A stretch of 64,000 nt of DNA from Paenibacillus durus ATCC 35681 (GTDB lineage: Bacteria; Bacillota; Bacilli; Paenibacillales; Paenibacillaceae): NCBI RefSeq assembly GCF_000993825.1, contig NZ_CP011114.1, positions 992,001-1,056,000 of the forward strand, read 5' to 3'. Shown one piece after another: positions 35,135-45,795 of this stretch. The notes under the pieces were generated by a model that was given only the letters and a program-made list of their open reading frames with translations, did no database searches and was not told where the DNA came from. Both the position numbers and the translations under genes were made by a program. Position 1 is the first letter of the stretch, and each line of letters opens with the position of its first letter.

Positions 35135-38100
35135 ACAGAGTCAAAAGGAAGGGTAAAGAGAAGCTTTCTATTCTCAAAGGAAAAAACGCAACCGGCAAGT
35201 TCGCCAAGCTCGGAAATCTGGCAAATGCCCTCATTCAAGTGACGGGCAACCCGGAGAGAGGCATCACTTTTCTTCAAAATGATAACTCGGAGTTCTTCCT
35301 TTCGTATCAGGCGCTCTTGGACGGAGCAACCCGCCGCCTTGGGGGGCTGCAGGAACAAGGGTTTAAGCCGGGCCAGTATGCGCTCATCTTATTAGAAGAC
35401 AGTAAAGAGTTCATTCTGACTTTCTGGGCTTGTATTCTTGGCGGCATCATTCCTGTTCCGGCATCCTACCCGGCATCCTCCAAGGTAATCAATACCTCGC
35501 TTAGCAAGCTGCTGGCGATATGGGAGGTTCTGGAGCGTCCCCGGATTCTGTCCGACCGCAGTCTTCTTGAGGCGCGTGAAGAAATGGAGACCACCCTCGG
35601 GATCAGCGGATTGCAGATTCTCGAGTCCTCAAGCCTGGATCAGGCGCAGCAGGACGGAATTCTTATGCTGGCTGACGCCCATTCTCCCGCGTTTATCCAG
35701 TTTAGCTCCGGCAGCACGAATATACCTAAGGGAACGATCCTGACCCATGACAACCTGTTAATTAACATTGAGGCCATTATATCCAGCAGCCAGATGTCGG
35801 ATAAGGACCGTTCCCTCGGCTGGATGCCATACCACCACGATATGGGGCTGATCGGCTTTCACCTCTCCACCTTGGTCTGCGGCATCAATCAATTCAATAT
35901 GACGCCAATGAAATTCGTCAAGCGGCCGACCCTGTGGCTCGATATGATCGACAAGCACCGGATCACCTTCACCGGCTGCCCCAATTTCGGACTTCGTCTC
36001 GTTTCCAGCAGGGTGAAGGAGGAGCAGCTGGGCTCCTGGGATTTAAGCTCGCTAAGATTGCTCTATAACGGCGCTGAACCCATTTCCGTCAAAACGATGT
36101 GGAGTTTTATGGATAAATTCACAAAAAGCGGATTCAATAAAAATGCGATGTATCCGGTCTACGGAATGGCCGAGGCCTGCCTGGCCGTAAGCTTTCCTGT
36201 CCCAGGAGAAGAGCCTTTGGTTCACACGCTGAACCGCGAATTGCTGGCGGGTGAATCGCGCGCCGAGGCTATTGATGAGGACGACAAGCGGGCAACTTTA
36301 ATGGCCGATGAGGGCTATCCTGTGGTTGGCATGGAAATCCGGGTTGTTGAGGATGAAACGGGGGTTGTCGTTCCGGAGGGAACAGTGGGTGAAATTCAGA
36401 TTCGCGGCCGGAATGTCACTTCCGGTTACATCAACAACCCTGAGGCGACCGCCAATTCCTTTCAAGACGGCTGGTTAAAGACCGGCGATAACGGCTTTAT
36501 TTTGAACGGGCGTTTAACGGTCAGCGGACGGATCAAGGACATTGTCTTCGTCAATGGACAGAACTTTTTTGCCCATGATATTGAAGCGGTCATCGAAGAG
36601 CTGGATGGGATTGAACCCGGGAAAATTGCCGTTTGCGGTTGGCATGATGAGGAAGAGGGAAAAGAAAAGGTAGGGCTGTTCTCTACCCAGCGGCTGCAAG
36701 AGAAGGACGTAAAGCCGGTCTATTCCAAAATCCTTCGCCATATCAACGAGACGATAGGTATTCCTGTCGACTACGTCTCATTCATCCGCTCCATTCCCAA
36801 GACAACAAGCGGCAAAGTGCAGCGTTTCAATCTCGTCGGATCATTCAAGAAGGGCGAATTTCAGGATAAGACGTATCCGGCCTCTTATTTTACCGCTGAA
36901 GCCAAACCGCTCGAACCGGAGAGAAAACCGGTCAGCGAAGCCGTTTCCGGAGCATTTGCGGAGAACATTCGGAAGATATGGGCGTCTGTCCTTAATAGAC
37001 CGGTTGAAGCTATACCGTACGATGAGCCCTTCCTGTCTTTGGGAGGCACCTCGCTCAAAGCAATGCAGGTTCTGGGAGCTCTTGAGGATGAGCTGTCTAT
37101 GGAGCTGACGCATGATCTGTTAATCAAATGCCGTACCGTGCGTGAAATGGACAAGTACCTTGCCGACTGGGTTAACTTAAAGGGCAGCCCGTCCGAAGGC
37201 CGGAAAGAGCAGTCCGCTTCAAATGGCGGGAAGTCCGGCGGGGGAGATATTGCCGTGATCGCGATGGCCTGCCGCTTCCCGGGGGCTTCAAGTCCGGAGG
37301 AGTTCTGGCACAACCTGGTGCAGGGAGAGCAGTCTATCGGCGAAGTACCTGGAAGCCATTGGAATATTGATGACTATTACAGTCCTTATCCGGAATTTGG
37401 CAAGACCTACTGCCGTACAGGGGGCTTCCTTGACAATCCCTACGGCTTCGACGCCGGCCTGTTTGGCATCTCCGAAGAAGAAGTGGCAGTGATGGACCCG
37501 CAGCAGCGGATGGTCCTGGAAATGACTTACGAACTGATCGAACGGGCGGGATATTCCCGGCAGCAAATGAGCGGCAAAAAGGTTGGATTATTTGTTGGTG
37601 CGGGAGGAAATTCCTATTTCGAATACCATCTGAGTACCTTGAACCGGATGAAGCTGCAGAGCTTTGACAGCTTCACCGTGCTCAGCAGTGAACAGCAAGA
37701 GCAGATTATGGAGGAGTGGAGACGGAAGCTGGGAATTACGGGCGACCATTCCAATCTGCTGGTCGATAATATTATCAATATGATTCCGGCGCGAACCTCG
37801 CAGGAATTCAATTTCAAAGGGCCAAGCATGGCCGTGGATACGGCGTGCTCGTCGTCGCTGGTTACCCTTCACCTTGCCGCCGATTCCATTCGCAGAGGAG
37901 AGTGCGAATCCGCGATAGCTGGGGGAATCTCGCTCCTGCTGACGCCTACCTCGTATCAATATTTCAGCAATGCCGGCGCTTTATCTACAAGTGGCCGCAG
38001 CAGCGTCTTTGATGCCGACGCCGACGGCTTCGTGCCCGGAGAAGGGGGCGGGCTTGTAATGCTCAAGCCCCTTGAACAAGCGCAAAGAGATGGAGATTCC

Positions 38101-41100
38101 ATCCTGGCGGTTCTGAGGGCCAGTGAAATCAACAACGACGGCCACTCCATCGGTGTAATGGCTCCTAACCCTGACGGGCAAAGAGAGTTGATCGAGTCCC
38201 TCTATGTACGCAACGGGCTGAATCCGGCGGACATTCAGTATGTGGAAGCCCATGGAACGGGCACGAAAATCGGCGACCCGAGCGAAGTCAGAGCGCTGGA
38301 TAAAGCCTTTAAGCGCTGGGGGCTTGCCGCGCAATCGATTGCCATTGGTTCGGTAAAATCCAATATCGGGCATCTGCTCAGCGCGGCGGGAATCGCCAGC
38401 TTTATCAAGATCGTCATGGCCCTGCGGAATAAAACGATGCCGCCGCAGGTGAATGTCGTTCAGCCGAATCCGATGCTGAAATTTGAGCAGACCCCTTTCT
38501 ATCTGCTTCCTGAAGCGAGCGAATGGAAAGTGGCGGATGGAGCGGCCAGACGAGCGGCCATTAACTCCTTCGGCTTTGGCGGGACCAACAGCCATATGGT
38601 CGTTGAAGAGGCGCCGCAGGGACACACGGTAAGCAGGGAAGCGTATCCGGAGCGGCCGCAGCATGTCATCGGTCTGTCCGCTCATACTCATTCCGCACTA
38701 GAGCAAAAAAAGGCCGATCTTGCCGCCTTTCTGGAACAATCCGGGGAGTATTCGCTCGCGGAGATTTGCTATACGGAGAACGTGACGCGTACAGCGCTGC
38801 AGCACCGTTTCCATGCGGTAGCGGATTCGGCCGAGGACCTGATCGGCAAATTGAAGATCACTTCGCCGGAGCAGGCCCCGGCTCTGATTTCGCCGAAGAT
38901 TGCGCTCATGTTTACCGGACAAGGTTCGCAATACGCGGGAATGGGCAGAGCTTTGTATGATCAACTTCCCGTCTTTCGTCAAATTGTGGACGAGTGCTCG
39001 GAAGCCTTTTATCCCTATTTGCAATTGAAGCTGACCGACTTGCTCTACGGCGCGGAGGCCGATAATCAAGTTCTAGCACAGACGAACATCACTCAACCGG
39101 CCGTCTTTACGATGGACTATGCCTTTGGCAGACTGCTGCTCGATTTGGGCATCCGGCCCGCTTACCTGCTCGGCCACAGCATCGGGGAATGGGCTGCCGC
39201 TTGTCTCGCGGGCGTCGTCAGCCTTGCGGATGCGGCAAGATTGGTAGCCGCAAGAGGCAAATTAATGAGTGAGCTGCCAGCAGCGGGAGCTATGGCTGCG
39301 GTATTTACTTCAGCCAGCAAACTTGATGCCTTGCTGCAGTCCTTTGAAGGTTCCTTGTGGGTCGCCGGATACAACGTTACGCATCAGGTTGTGTCCGGAA
39401 CGGCGGAAGCGGTGGAAGCATTTATGTCCGCGCTGCAGACGCAGGGAATCGGAGCCAAGAGACTGAACGTTTCCCAAGCCTTTCACACGCCGCTGATGGA
39501 ACCGATGCTGGAAGCGTTCAAGAAGGAGCTGGAAGCCACGGTGTTCCACGCTCCGCAAATTCCGGTCATTTCCAATGTGAGCGCCGAAGTCATTCAGGAG
39601 CCGCCTACGGCGCAGTATTGGATGCAGCATATTCTGGATGCCGTTAAGTTTGAGCAAAGCATAACTTACGCGATTGACCAGGAGGTTACGGTTCTGGTCG
39701 AATGCGGACCGGACGCTATCCTTGCCGGGATGGCCGGAGGCTTGCAGCACGCAAGCAAACCGCAGGTACTTCATACCCTTAGCCGCAAGAAGGAAAACTG
39801 GGAGACCTGGCTCGGTACGCTCGGGCAATTATTTTCACTTGGAGCCAAAATCAATTGGACGGCGATGGAACCCGATCATGTCTACCGTAAAGTGGAGCTC
39901 CCGGTCTATCCTTTTGAGCATAAAACATTCAAGCCGGACTTTGGAGCAGGCTCGGAAGCTTCTTATGCCGTAAGTGGCAGCGGCTTGTTCCATGAATGGC
40001 AGTGGAAGCCTGCGGCCCTTGAGAGCAACACCAAGATAAATGAAGGGGCCGTGCTCGTATGGAACGGCAACCTGGAGATCGGCGGGGAACTGGAGCGCCT
40101 AATGGACGCTGAACGTAACCCGGTTTACTATGTTGCCTCCGGCGATAAGTTTCACTTCGATGGCAAGCGCAGCTTTACCCTGCGGTCGGGTAATGCGGAG
40201 GATTATGCGGATTTATTGGAACAGCTGCCAAGCAAGCTATCGGTTGTTATCCATTTATCCAATTATCTGCAGGATGAGCTTCAGACTGAAAATCTGTTGA
40301 ATGACAATAGCATAAATGAAAATTTCTACAGTCTGCTTCACTTTGGACAAGGAATAGTCCGCCATGGGCTCAGCCAGGTGCATCTTGTAGTCGTTACTAA
40401 TAAAGCTTACAATCTGCTGGCAGATGCAGGCGGAGGCAATCCAAATCAAGCGGCGGTCGCTACACTGTGCCAGGTTATTGATCTGGAGAATGATGGAATT
40501 CAGGTTTCGGTAATCGATATGAACAAGGAGGAATATTCGTCAGACCGGGATTTTGTCAAAGCATTGACGACTGCCATGAAGCAGAAGGCCGATGAGGAGT
40601 CGATCGCGGCCATACGCGGCGGAGTGCGTTATGTGCGCACCTTGGAGAAAATGCCTGCGCCAGCCGTCGGAAAAGGGATTGAACTTCACGATGGGGAAAC
40701 GTACCTGATCACTGGAGGCACTGGGCTCGTGGGAGGCCAAATTGCTCTGGCGCTTGCGCGGCAAGCCCGGATCAATGTCGTTCTTACCGGCAGAAGACAG
40801 CTTCCGCCCGATCATCGCCTCCTGCCGAAACTGGAAGAGCTGGGCGCTCAGGTTATGTATGCGGCCGTAGATGTTACGGATCAGGCCCAAATGGAGGAGC
40901 TGCTGCGTAAGATTCACGCCTCCTATGGCGCTTTGCACGGAGTCGTTCATGCCGCTGGACAACTGGAGTATACGCCTCATAAGCTGTTAAGCCGGAGTGT
41001 AAGCGATATTGACAGCGTTCTGGCTCCAAAATGGAAAGGTACCATTATTACGGACCTCGTAACCCGTAAGGAGCCGCTGCGATTCTTCGCGACCTTGTCT

Positions 41101-44100
41101 TCGGTTTCGGCCACCCGTAAAGCATGGGCCTCGGGTCTTGGTGATTATGCCGCAGCCAACGCTTTCTTAAATGGCTATAGTTCTTACCGGACAAAGGAGC
41201 AAGCTCCGGGGCGTTCCTTGTCGGTCAACTTCTCGCTCTGGTCGGATACGGGGGCGGGAACGGAGTTTGGAGATATTCTTGAGCTGACGCTTAGATCACA
41301 AGGGCTGAAACCGCTTGTTCATTCGAAAGCCGCCGATGCTTTCCTGCGAGCCTTGGGAACCGCCCGGCCTGATGTCATTCATATACTGGACCGGATAAAA
41401 AGTGAAGAGAAGAAGGAACGCTCCACCGTGCTTAATGCAGAGCGGCAGCCCGCAGCCTCCGATTCCAGTTCCCATTCGCTTGTTTATCGTTCGGCAAAAG
41501 AAATCCGGGAAATGGTGTATCGGACGATTGCCGAGCAACTGCAAATTCCTGTCAGCCATCTGGAGACGGGCAGGAATTTCATGGAACTTGGACTCGATTC
41601 GCTCGGGGCGGTTCAGGTTGTTTCCAAGCTCGGCAGCCTGTTTAATACCGAACTGTACCCGACGCTTATTTTTGAATACCAGACACCGGAAGAACTGTCC
41701 GCGCATATCGAAGAGGTGCTGACGGCGGGCCCAGTGAAAATAACGGCTCACGAAGAAATAACGGCTCACGAAGAGAATAAGAAATCCGAGGACAGCAGGA
41801 AGGATGAAAAACTGCAAGATATCGCCATTATCGGGATCGGTCTGCGCATACCTGGAGCGGGCAATCCGGAAGAATATTGGGAGCTGCTGCATAATGGCCG
41901 AAGCGCCATTCGCCCCGTCGATCCCGGAAGATGGTCCAAAGATGAGCATGTGAATACCGATTCATCTATGCTTCATACGACCTATACAAGCCGGGGAGGT
42001 TTTATCGACGCTCCGTACGACTTTGATCCGTTGTTCTTTGGAATGTCGCCGAAAGAAGCGGAGGCCACCGATCCCCAGCAGAGGATCTTCCTGCAGATTG
42101 CCTGGGAGGCCTTGCAGCAAGCGGGATATGGAGGGAAATACCGCACCCGTAAAATCGGCGTGTTCGCAGGCTGCGAGCAGAACACCTATATGGAGCACTT
42201 CGCCAATTACCGTTCCTATATGCTGATTAAAGACCGTTTGGTGAACAGCCCCGCCTTCAACCGGATGCATCCCGAAGAACGGCGGGAAATTCTCGCCGGC
42301 ATTTCCGGCGTGCTGGAGCCGGCCCGCCTCGTTGCCGATACGGTCGCCGGCAATGGTCTGAATGAGGTGGCGGCGCGGGTAAGCCACTGCTTGAATTTGA
42401 CAGGACCCAGTCTGATCGTCAATTCCGCCTGCTCCTCTTCTCTGGTAGCGATTCACATGGCCTGCGAAAGCCTGCGCACCGGGGAATCGGAAATGGCCAT
42501 TGCGGGGGGCGTGAACCTGAACTTAAGCCCGACGCCGTTTGTCTCCCTCAGCCGGGTGACCGCGTTGTCGCCGACAGGAGACTGCTATCCATTTGACCAG
42601 AGAGCTAACGGAATGGTGCTGGGTGAAGGGGCTGGAGCCGTACTTCTTAAGCCGCTTGAAGCCGCGCTAAGAGACGGCGATTACATCCATGCGGTCATCA
42701 AAGGCTCGGCCATTAACAACGACGGCCGCTCCCAGGGAATTACGGCGCCAAGGCCGCAAGGCCAGGCCGAGGTAATCAGGGAAGCGTTCCGGCGGACGGG
42801 AATTCATCCCGAAACGATTTCTTATGTCGAAACGCACGGCACGGCTACGCCGCTGGGGGACCCTATTGAAATTGAGGGAATGACTCAGGCGTTCGGCACC
42901 TTTACGGACAAGAGGCAGTTTTGCGGAATCGGTTCGGTCAAATCTTCGGTAGGCCACATGCTTTCCGCCGCCGGGGTAACGAGTTTGATTAAGGTGGTTC
43001 TTGCGATGAAGCATCAAACGCTGCCGCATACGCTGAATTATGAGCAGCCGAATCCGAATATTGATTTTGCGCACTCCCCATTCTACGTGGTCGATAAATA
43101 TCCAAGACCCTGGAAGGCGGAAGGAAACACTCCGCTCAGGGCCAGCGTCAATGCCTTCGGATTCGGCGGCACCAACGCCCATGTTATTTTGGAGCAAGCG
43201 CCGCAGACTTCGGATGTTCTCCCTACCTCGGCGGACAACGGGCCTCATCTGCTGATGCTTACAGGCAGAAATGAACAAGGTATCCGGGCCGTCGCCGGAA
43301 ATCTCAGAGCGCATCTTGAGAAGCATGCGGAGGTTAGTCTAGCTTCAGTATGCTGCACAATGAATCTTTCACAGAAAGAAATGTCCATCAAAGCGGCGGC
43401 CGTGATTAAATCCCGGGAGCATTTGACGAGCGTTCTTTCTGCGGTTGAAAATGGCGAGTCTTTTGCGGAAATTAGCAGAGGACGTTCCAATCCAAGCCGA
43501 ACGGCAGCGGTCCATCTTATGCTGGACGGTAGAGCAGCCGTGAGCGGCAGCGAACTGGAAGTGCTTAGCTCCCGGTTCCCAGCCTTTGGCTCTGCCTATG
43601 TTACGGCGAAGCAAGAAATAAAGGATGCTGGGGCGGAGCTAGAAAGCTTTGCTGTTCAATATGCGACTGGCAAGCTGCTGCATGAATTAGGAATTCGTCC
43701 TGTCGGAATTTTTGCCGAGGGATCAGGTATACTCGCGGCGCTCGTTCTCACGGGCCAAATTCCGCTGCGGCAAGCCGCATTATTCATCCAGGACGGAAGC
43801 GGGCAATCCATGGAGACAACAGACGATGCCCAGGAATTTTTGAAATGCCCGGTGGTAACACCTTCAGGAGTGATAGACCGCCATCACACTCTCGAACTGT
43901 GGCCTTTCATTAAGAATGCTGCTCGGAATAAATTAGCCGAACAAGATTTTACGGATGCCTTGGGTGTGGGAGAAACGCTGCTTTATTGCGGAAGCCATTT
44001 TGTCAACTTGCCGATTAGTCATCGCGATAACTTGCAGACCGTTAACCTCGCCTTGGATTTGGACGCTGCGGAGAACCTTTTGCAAAGCTTGGCCAAGCTG

Positions 44101-44295
44101 TATGTCCTTGGAGTTCCCTTTGACCCGTCAGGACTCTTTGATCCTCATGAGAAAAAGGTTCTCTTGCCGACCTATCCGTTCGCTAATGAGACCTACAAGG
44201 TTTCATACGAACAAGAGACAGAAATACTGGAAACAGTTGTTAACCCGTATAAGGAAGCAGTCCAAAAGCCGGGGCTCAAAAAAATCGAGGTATAA
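35131..44295 (+). CDS. PKS-type megasynthase B: FAAL-ACP-KS-AT-KR-ACP-KS-(degenerate AT)
   Basis: 3054 residues from GTG 35131, behind GGAGG and overlapping the MFS stop. Order: fatty acyl-AMP ligase (about 30-585; SSGSTNIPKG, YHHDMGLIG), carrier (Ser 641, LGGTS), ketosynthase 1 (from about 705; DTACSSSL, Cys 906; VEAHGTGT; GSVKSNIGH), acyltransferase (GHSIGE, Ser 1350; QAFHTPLM, malonyl type), ketoreductase (from about 1858; TGGTGLVGG, DYAAAN), carrier (Ser 2157), ketosynthase 2 (Cys 2434; VETHGTAT; GSVKSSVGH) and a shortened AT-like tail (about 2795-3030) in which GHSxGE has become AEGSGI. It thus activates a fatty acid, adds one malonyl unit with ketoreduction, and ends in a half module with no carrier. 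Next gene 12 bases on. Confidence 0.92.
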   Translation: MNRVKRKGKEKLSILKGKNATGKFAKLGNLANALIQVTGNPERGITFLQNDNSEFFLSYQALLDGATRRLGGLQEQGFKPGQYALILLEDSKEFILTFWACILGGIIPVPASYPASSKVINTSLSKLLAIWEVLERPRILSDRSLLEAREEMETTLGISGLQILESSSLDQAQQDGILMLADAHSPAFIQFSSGSTNIPKGTILTHDNLLINIEAIISSSQMSDKDRSLGWMPYHHDMGLIGFHLSTLVCGINQFNMTPMKFVKRPTLWLDMIDKHRITFTGCPNFGLRLVSSRVKEEQLGSWDLSSLRLLYNGAEPISVKTMWSFMDKFTKSGFNKNAMYPVYGMAEACLAVSFPVPGEEPLVHTLNRELLAGESRAEAIDEDDKRATLMADEGYPVVGMEIRVVEDETGVVVPEGTVGEIQIRGRNVTSGYINNPEATANSFQDGWLKTGDNGFILNGRLTVSGRIKDIVFVNGQNFFAHDIEAVIEELDGIEPGKIAVCGWHDEEEGKEKVGLFSTQRLQEKDVKPVYSKILRHINETIGIPVDYVSFIRSIPKTTSGKVQRFNLVGSFKKGEFQDKTYPASYFTAEAKPLEPERKPVSEAVSGAFAENIRKIWASVLNRPVEAIPYDEPFLSLGGTSLKAMQVLGALEDELSMELTHDLLIKCRTVREMDKYLADWVNLKGSPSEGRKEQSASNGGKSGGGDIAVIAMACRFPGASSPEEFWHNLVQGEQSIGEVPGSHWNIDDYYSPYPEFGKTYCRTGGFLDNPYGFDAGLFGISEEEVAVMDPQQRMVLEMTYELIERAGYSRQQMSGKKVGLFVGAGGNSYFEYHLSTLNRMKLQSFDSFTVLSSEQQEQIMEEWRRKLGITGDHSNLLVDNIINMIPARTSQEFNFKGPSMAVDTACSSSLVTLHLAADSIRRGECESAIAGGISLLLTPTSYQYFSNAGALSTSGRSSVFDADADGFVPGEGGGLVMLKPLEQAQRDGDSILAVLRASEINNDGHSIGVMAPNPDGQRELIESLYVRNGLNPADIQYVEAHGTGTKIGDPSEVRALDKAFKRWGLAAQSIAIGSVKSNIGHLLSAAGIASFIKIVMALRNKTMPPQVNVVQPNPMLKFEQTPFYLLPEASEWKVADGAARRAAINSFGFGGTNSHMVVEEAPQGHTVSREAYPERPQHVIGLSAHTHSALEQKKADLAAFLEQSGEYSLAEICYTENVTRTALQHRFHAVADSAEDLIGKLKITSPEQAPALISPKIALMFTGQGSQYAGMGRALYDQLPVFRQIVDECSEAFYPYLQLKLTDLLYGAEADNQVLAQTNITQPAVFTMDYAFGRLLLDLGIRPAYLLGHSIGEWAAACLAGVVSLADAARLVAARGKLMSELPAAGAMAAVFTSASKLDALLQSFEGSLWVAGYNVTHQVVSGTAEAVEAFMSALQTQGIGAKRLNVSQAFHTPLMEPMLEAFKKELEATVFHAPQIPVISNVSAEVIQEPPTAQYWMQHILDAVKFEQSITYAIDQEVTVLVECGPDAILAGMAGGLQHASKPQVLHTLSRKKENWETWLGTLGQLFSLGAKINWTAMEPDHVYRKVELPVYPFEHKTFKPDFGAGSEASYAVSGSGLFHEWQWKPAALESNTKINEGAVLVWNGNLEIGGELERLMDAERNPVYYVASGDKFHFDGKRSFTLRSGNAEDYADLLEQLPSKLSVVIHLSNYLQDELQTENLLNDNSINENFYSLLHFGQGIVRHGLSQVHLVVVTNKAYNLLADAGGGNPNQAAVATLCQVIDLENDGIQVSVIDMNKEEYSSDRDFVKALTTAMKQKADEESIAAIRGGVRYVRTLEKMPAPAVGKGIELHDGETYLITGGTGLVGGQIALALARQARINVVLTGRRQLPPDHRLLPKLEELGAQVMYAAVDVTDQAQMEELLRKIHASYGALHGVVHAAGQLEYTPHKLLSRSVSDIDSVLAPKWKGTIITDLVTRKEPLRFFATLSSVSATRKAWASGLGDYAAANAFLNGYSSYRTKEQAPGRSLSVNFSLWSDTGAGTEFGDILELTLRSQGLKPLVHSKAADAFLRALGTARPDVIHILDRIKSEEKKERSTVLNAERQPAASDSSSHSLVYRSAKEIREMVYRTIAEQLQIPVSHLETGRNFMELGLDSLGAVQVVSKLGSLFNTELYPTLIFEYQTPEELSAHIEEVLTAGPVKITAHEEITAHEENKKSEDSRKDEKLQDIAIIGIGLRIPGAGNPEEYWELLHNGRSAIRPVDPGRWSKDEHVNTDSSMLHTTYTSRGGFIDAPYDFDPLFFGMSPKEAEATDPQQRIFLQIAWEALQQAGYGGKYRTRKIGVFAGCEQNTYMEHFANYRSYMLIKDRLVNSPAFNRMHPEERREILAGISGVLEPARLVADTVAGNGLNEVAARVSHCLNLTGPSLIVNSACSSSLVAIHMACESLRTGESEMAIAGGVNLNLSPTPFVSLSRVTALSPTGDCYPFDQRANGMVLGEGAGAVLLKPLEAALRDGDYIHAVIKGSAINNDGRSQGITAPRPQGQAEVIREAFRRTGIHPETISYVETHGTATPLGDPIEIEGMTQAFGTFTDKRQFCGIGSVKSSVGHMLSAAGVTSLIKVVLAMKHQTLPHTLNYEQPNPNIDFAHSPFYVVDKYPRPWKAEGNTPLRASVNAFGFGGTNAHVILEQAPQTSDVLPTSADNGPHLLMLTGRNEQGIRAVAGNLRAHLEKHAEVSLASVCCTMNLSQKEMSIKAAAVIKSREHLTSVLSAVENGESFAEISRGRSNPSRTAAVHLMLDGRAAVSGSELEVLSSRFPAFGSAYVTAKQEIKDAGAELESFAVQYATGKLLHELGIRPVGIFAEGSGILAALVLTGQIPLRQAALFIQDGSGQSMETTDDAQEFLKCPVVTPSGVIDRHHTLELWPFIKNAARNKLAEQDFTDALGVGETLLYCGSHFVNLPISHRDNLQTVNLALDLDAAENLLQSLAKLYVLGVPFDPSGLFDPHEKKVLLPTYPFANETYKVSYEQETEILETVVNPYKEAVQKPGLKKIEV

Positions 44296-44307
44296 AGGGA
44301 GAGAGGC

Positions 44308-45498
44308 ATGAGCAAGGGCTACAAAATAACGAGGATCGTAATCCTGTCTGCCGTTGTTGTGCTCGCCCTGCTGGTCTTGGCCTTGTTCACTGCCAGCGGC
44401 GTGCAAAAGAAGGCCGAATATCTCGATCCCTGGAAGCGGGATTATGCCAAGCAGTTCGAGGACCCGCGATTGCAGCTCGTCGCTCATGGATTATTGGCCG
44501 CGAACAGCCACAACCTGCAGCCATGGAAGATCCGTTTGGACCGGCAGAACCCGCAGCTGTTCTACCTTTACACCGACAACGAACGGCTCGCGCTGGAAAC
44601 GGACCCCTTAGCCCGGCAAACGCTGGTTTCACAGGGCACCTTTTTGGAATATATGCGGGTAGCCGGCGAGCAGTTGGGATATCCCGTCAAGATCGTGCTG
44701 TTCCCGGATGGGGAGTACGATGAACAGCATTTAAGCGAGAGTATGGAACGGAAGCCGGTGGCGAAGATTACGCTGTCCAAGGCGATCCCGCAAAATAATC
44801 CGCTTTATGAATTCATGTTCTTGCCGGATACGAACCGAATGGCTTACCGTCCGGATGAAGTAACGCCGGCTCAAATCCGGAAGCTGAGCGCAACCGACAC
44901 GGAGCAAGACCTGATTCTAACCATCCTGAACGATAAAGCGGATATCGAGAACTTTGGAGCCTTAGGTTTGGAGGGTACGGTCATCGAAACCGGATTGCAG
45001 CGGATGAATGACGAGTCAGCCGGGATCTTCCGTTCCAATGAGTATCAGAAAAATAAATACCGTTTTGGATTTTCTTTCGAAGGCCAGGGAACCACGGGAT
45101 GGAAAAAGCATCTGATGCAAGGATTAATTACGATTATTCCATCCTTTAACAATGAGGAGGCTGCGGCCAAACTGGCCGTCCAAGCGGCCCAAACCGCAGC
45201 CGGCCATACTCCGGCATATGCCTTGATCCTTAGCAAGGATAACAGCCGGACCAGCCAGGTTAAGGCGGGGATGCTGTACAGCAGGCTCGTGCTTACCACG
45301 CATGAGGAAGGACTCGTGATGCAGCCGATCAGCCAAGTGTTAGAGGAATATCCTGAAATGCATGAGGCTTACAGCAAAGTTCATAGAGAATATGCGAAGG
45401 CGGGTGAAACGATCCAGTTCCTGGTGCGCTTAGGCAAACCGACACAAGATACCCCGCTTAGCATGAGGCAGGGGGTTATGGATTTGATCTCGGAATAA
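44308..45498 (+). CDS. Membrane-anchored Acg-type nitroreductase-fold protein
   Basis: 396 residues. An N-terminal transmembrane helix (IVILSAVVVLALLVLALFTA, about residues 9-28) precedes a nitroreductase-fold region. LVAHGLLAANSHNLQPWKI (about 57-75) is the FMN-site motif of the Acg subgroup ('A..A.SSHNtQPW'), and NRMAYRPDEV is its second conserved patch. Acg-type proteins bind FMN, and some lack reductase activity. The last gene of the operon, 12 bases after megasynthase B with GGGAGAGAGG as ribosome site, and followed by a terminator. It could oxidise or reduce the product at the membrane or act as an FMN store; the co-transcription is the only support for a role in the pathway. Confidence 0.75.
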   Translation: MSKGYKITRIVILSAVVVLALLVLALFTASGVQKKAEYLDPWKRDYAKQFEDPRLQLVAHGLLAANSHNLQPWKIRLDRQNPQLFYLYTDNERLALETDPLARQTLVSQGTFLEYMRVAGEQLGYPVKIVLFPDGEYDEQHLSESMERKPVAKITLSKAIPQNNPLYEFMFLPDTNRMAYRPDEVTPAQIRKLSATDTEQDLILTILNDKADIENFGALGLEGTVIETGLQRMNDESAGIFRSNEYQKNKYRFGFSFEGQGTTGWKKHLMQGLITIIPSFNNEEAAAKLAVQAAQTAAGHTPAYALILSKDNSRTSQVKAGMLYSRLVLTTHEEGLVMQPISQVLEEYPEMHEAYSKVHREYAKAGETIQFLVRLGKPTQDTPLSMRQGVMDLISE

Positions 45499-45533
45499 GA
45501 GAGCTTGAAGCTTGAAGTACAGATAAACGCGGG

Positions 45534-45575
45534 CAGTGAACAGGGGACAGATACTCCTCTGTTCACTGTTCATTT
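45534..45575 (+). terminator. Terminator of the biosynthetic operon
   Basis: CAGTGAACAG (45534-45543) pairs perfectly with CTGTTCACTG (45559-45568), followed by TTCATTTT. The rest of 45576-46010 has no gene apart from the tRNA-derived repeat. Confidence 0.7.
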
Positions 45576-45795
45576 TAAGGAGTGGAAAGACCAAAATGGT
45601 TGAGGTCCTAATGACAAATGTATTTATAGTTAAACAGTGAAACTTACTTCCTTTTTAAGTTCTTCGTTTGCACGCATATTATTGATGGAAAATGGAGTGT
45701 GATTTGACATATTCGAGCCTTCTGATCACGATTTGAAATCGAAATTAATTTGTCCTGGTTTTAAAATTTATATAAATTCCATTTAAAGGAACAAA

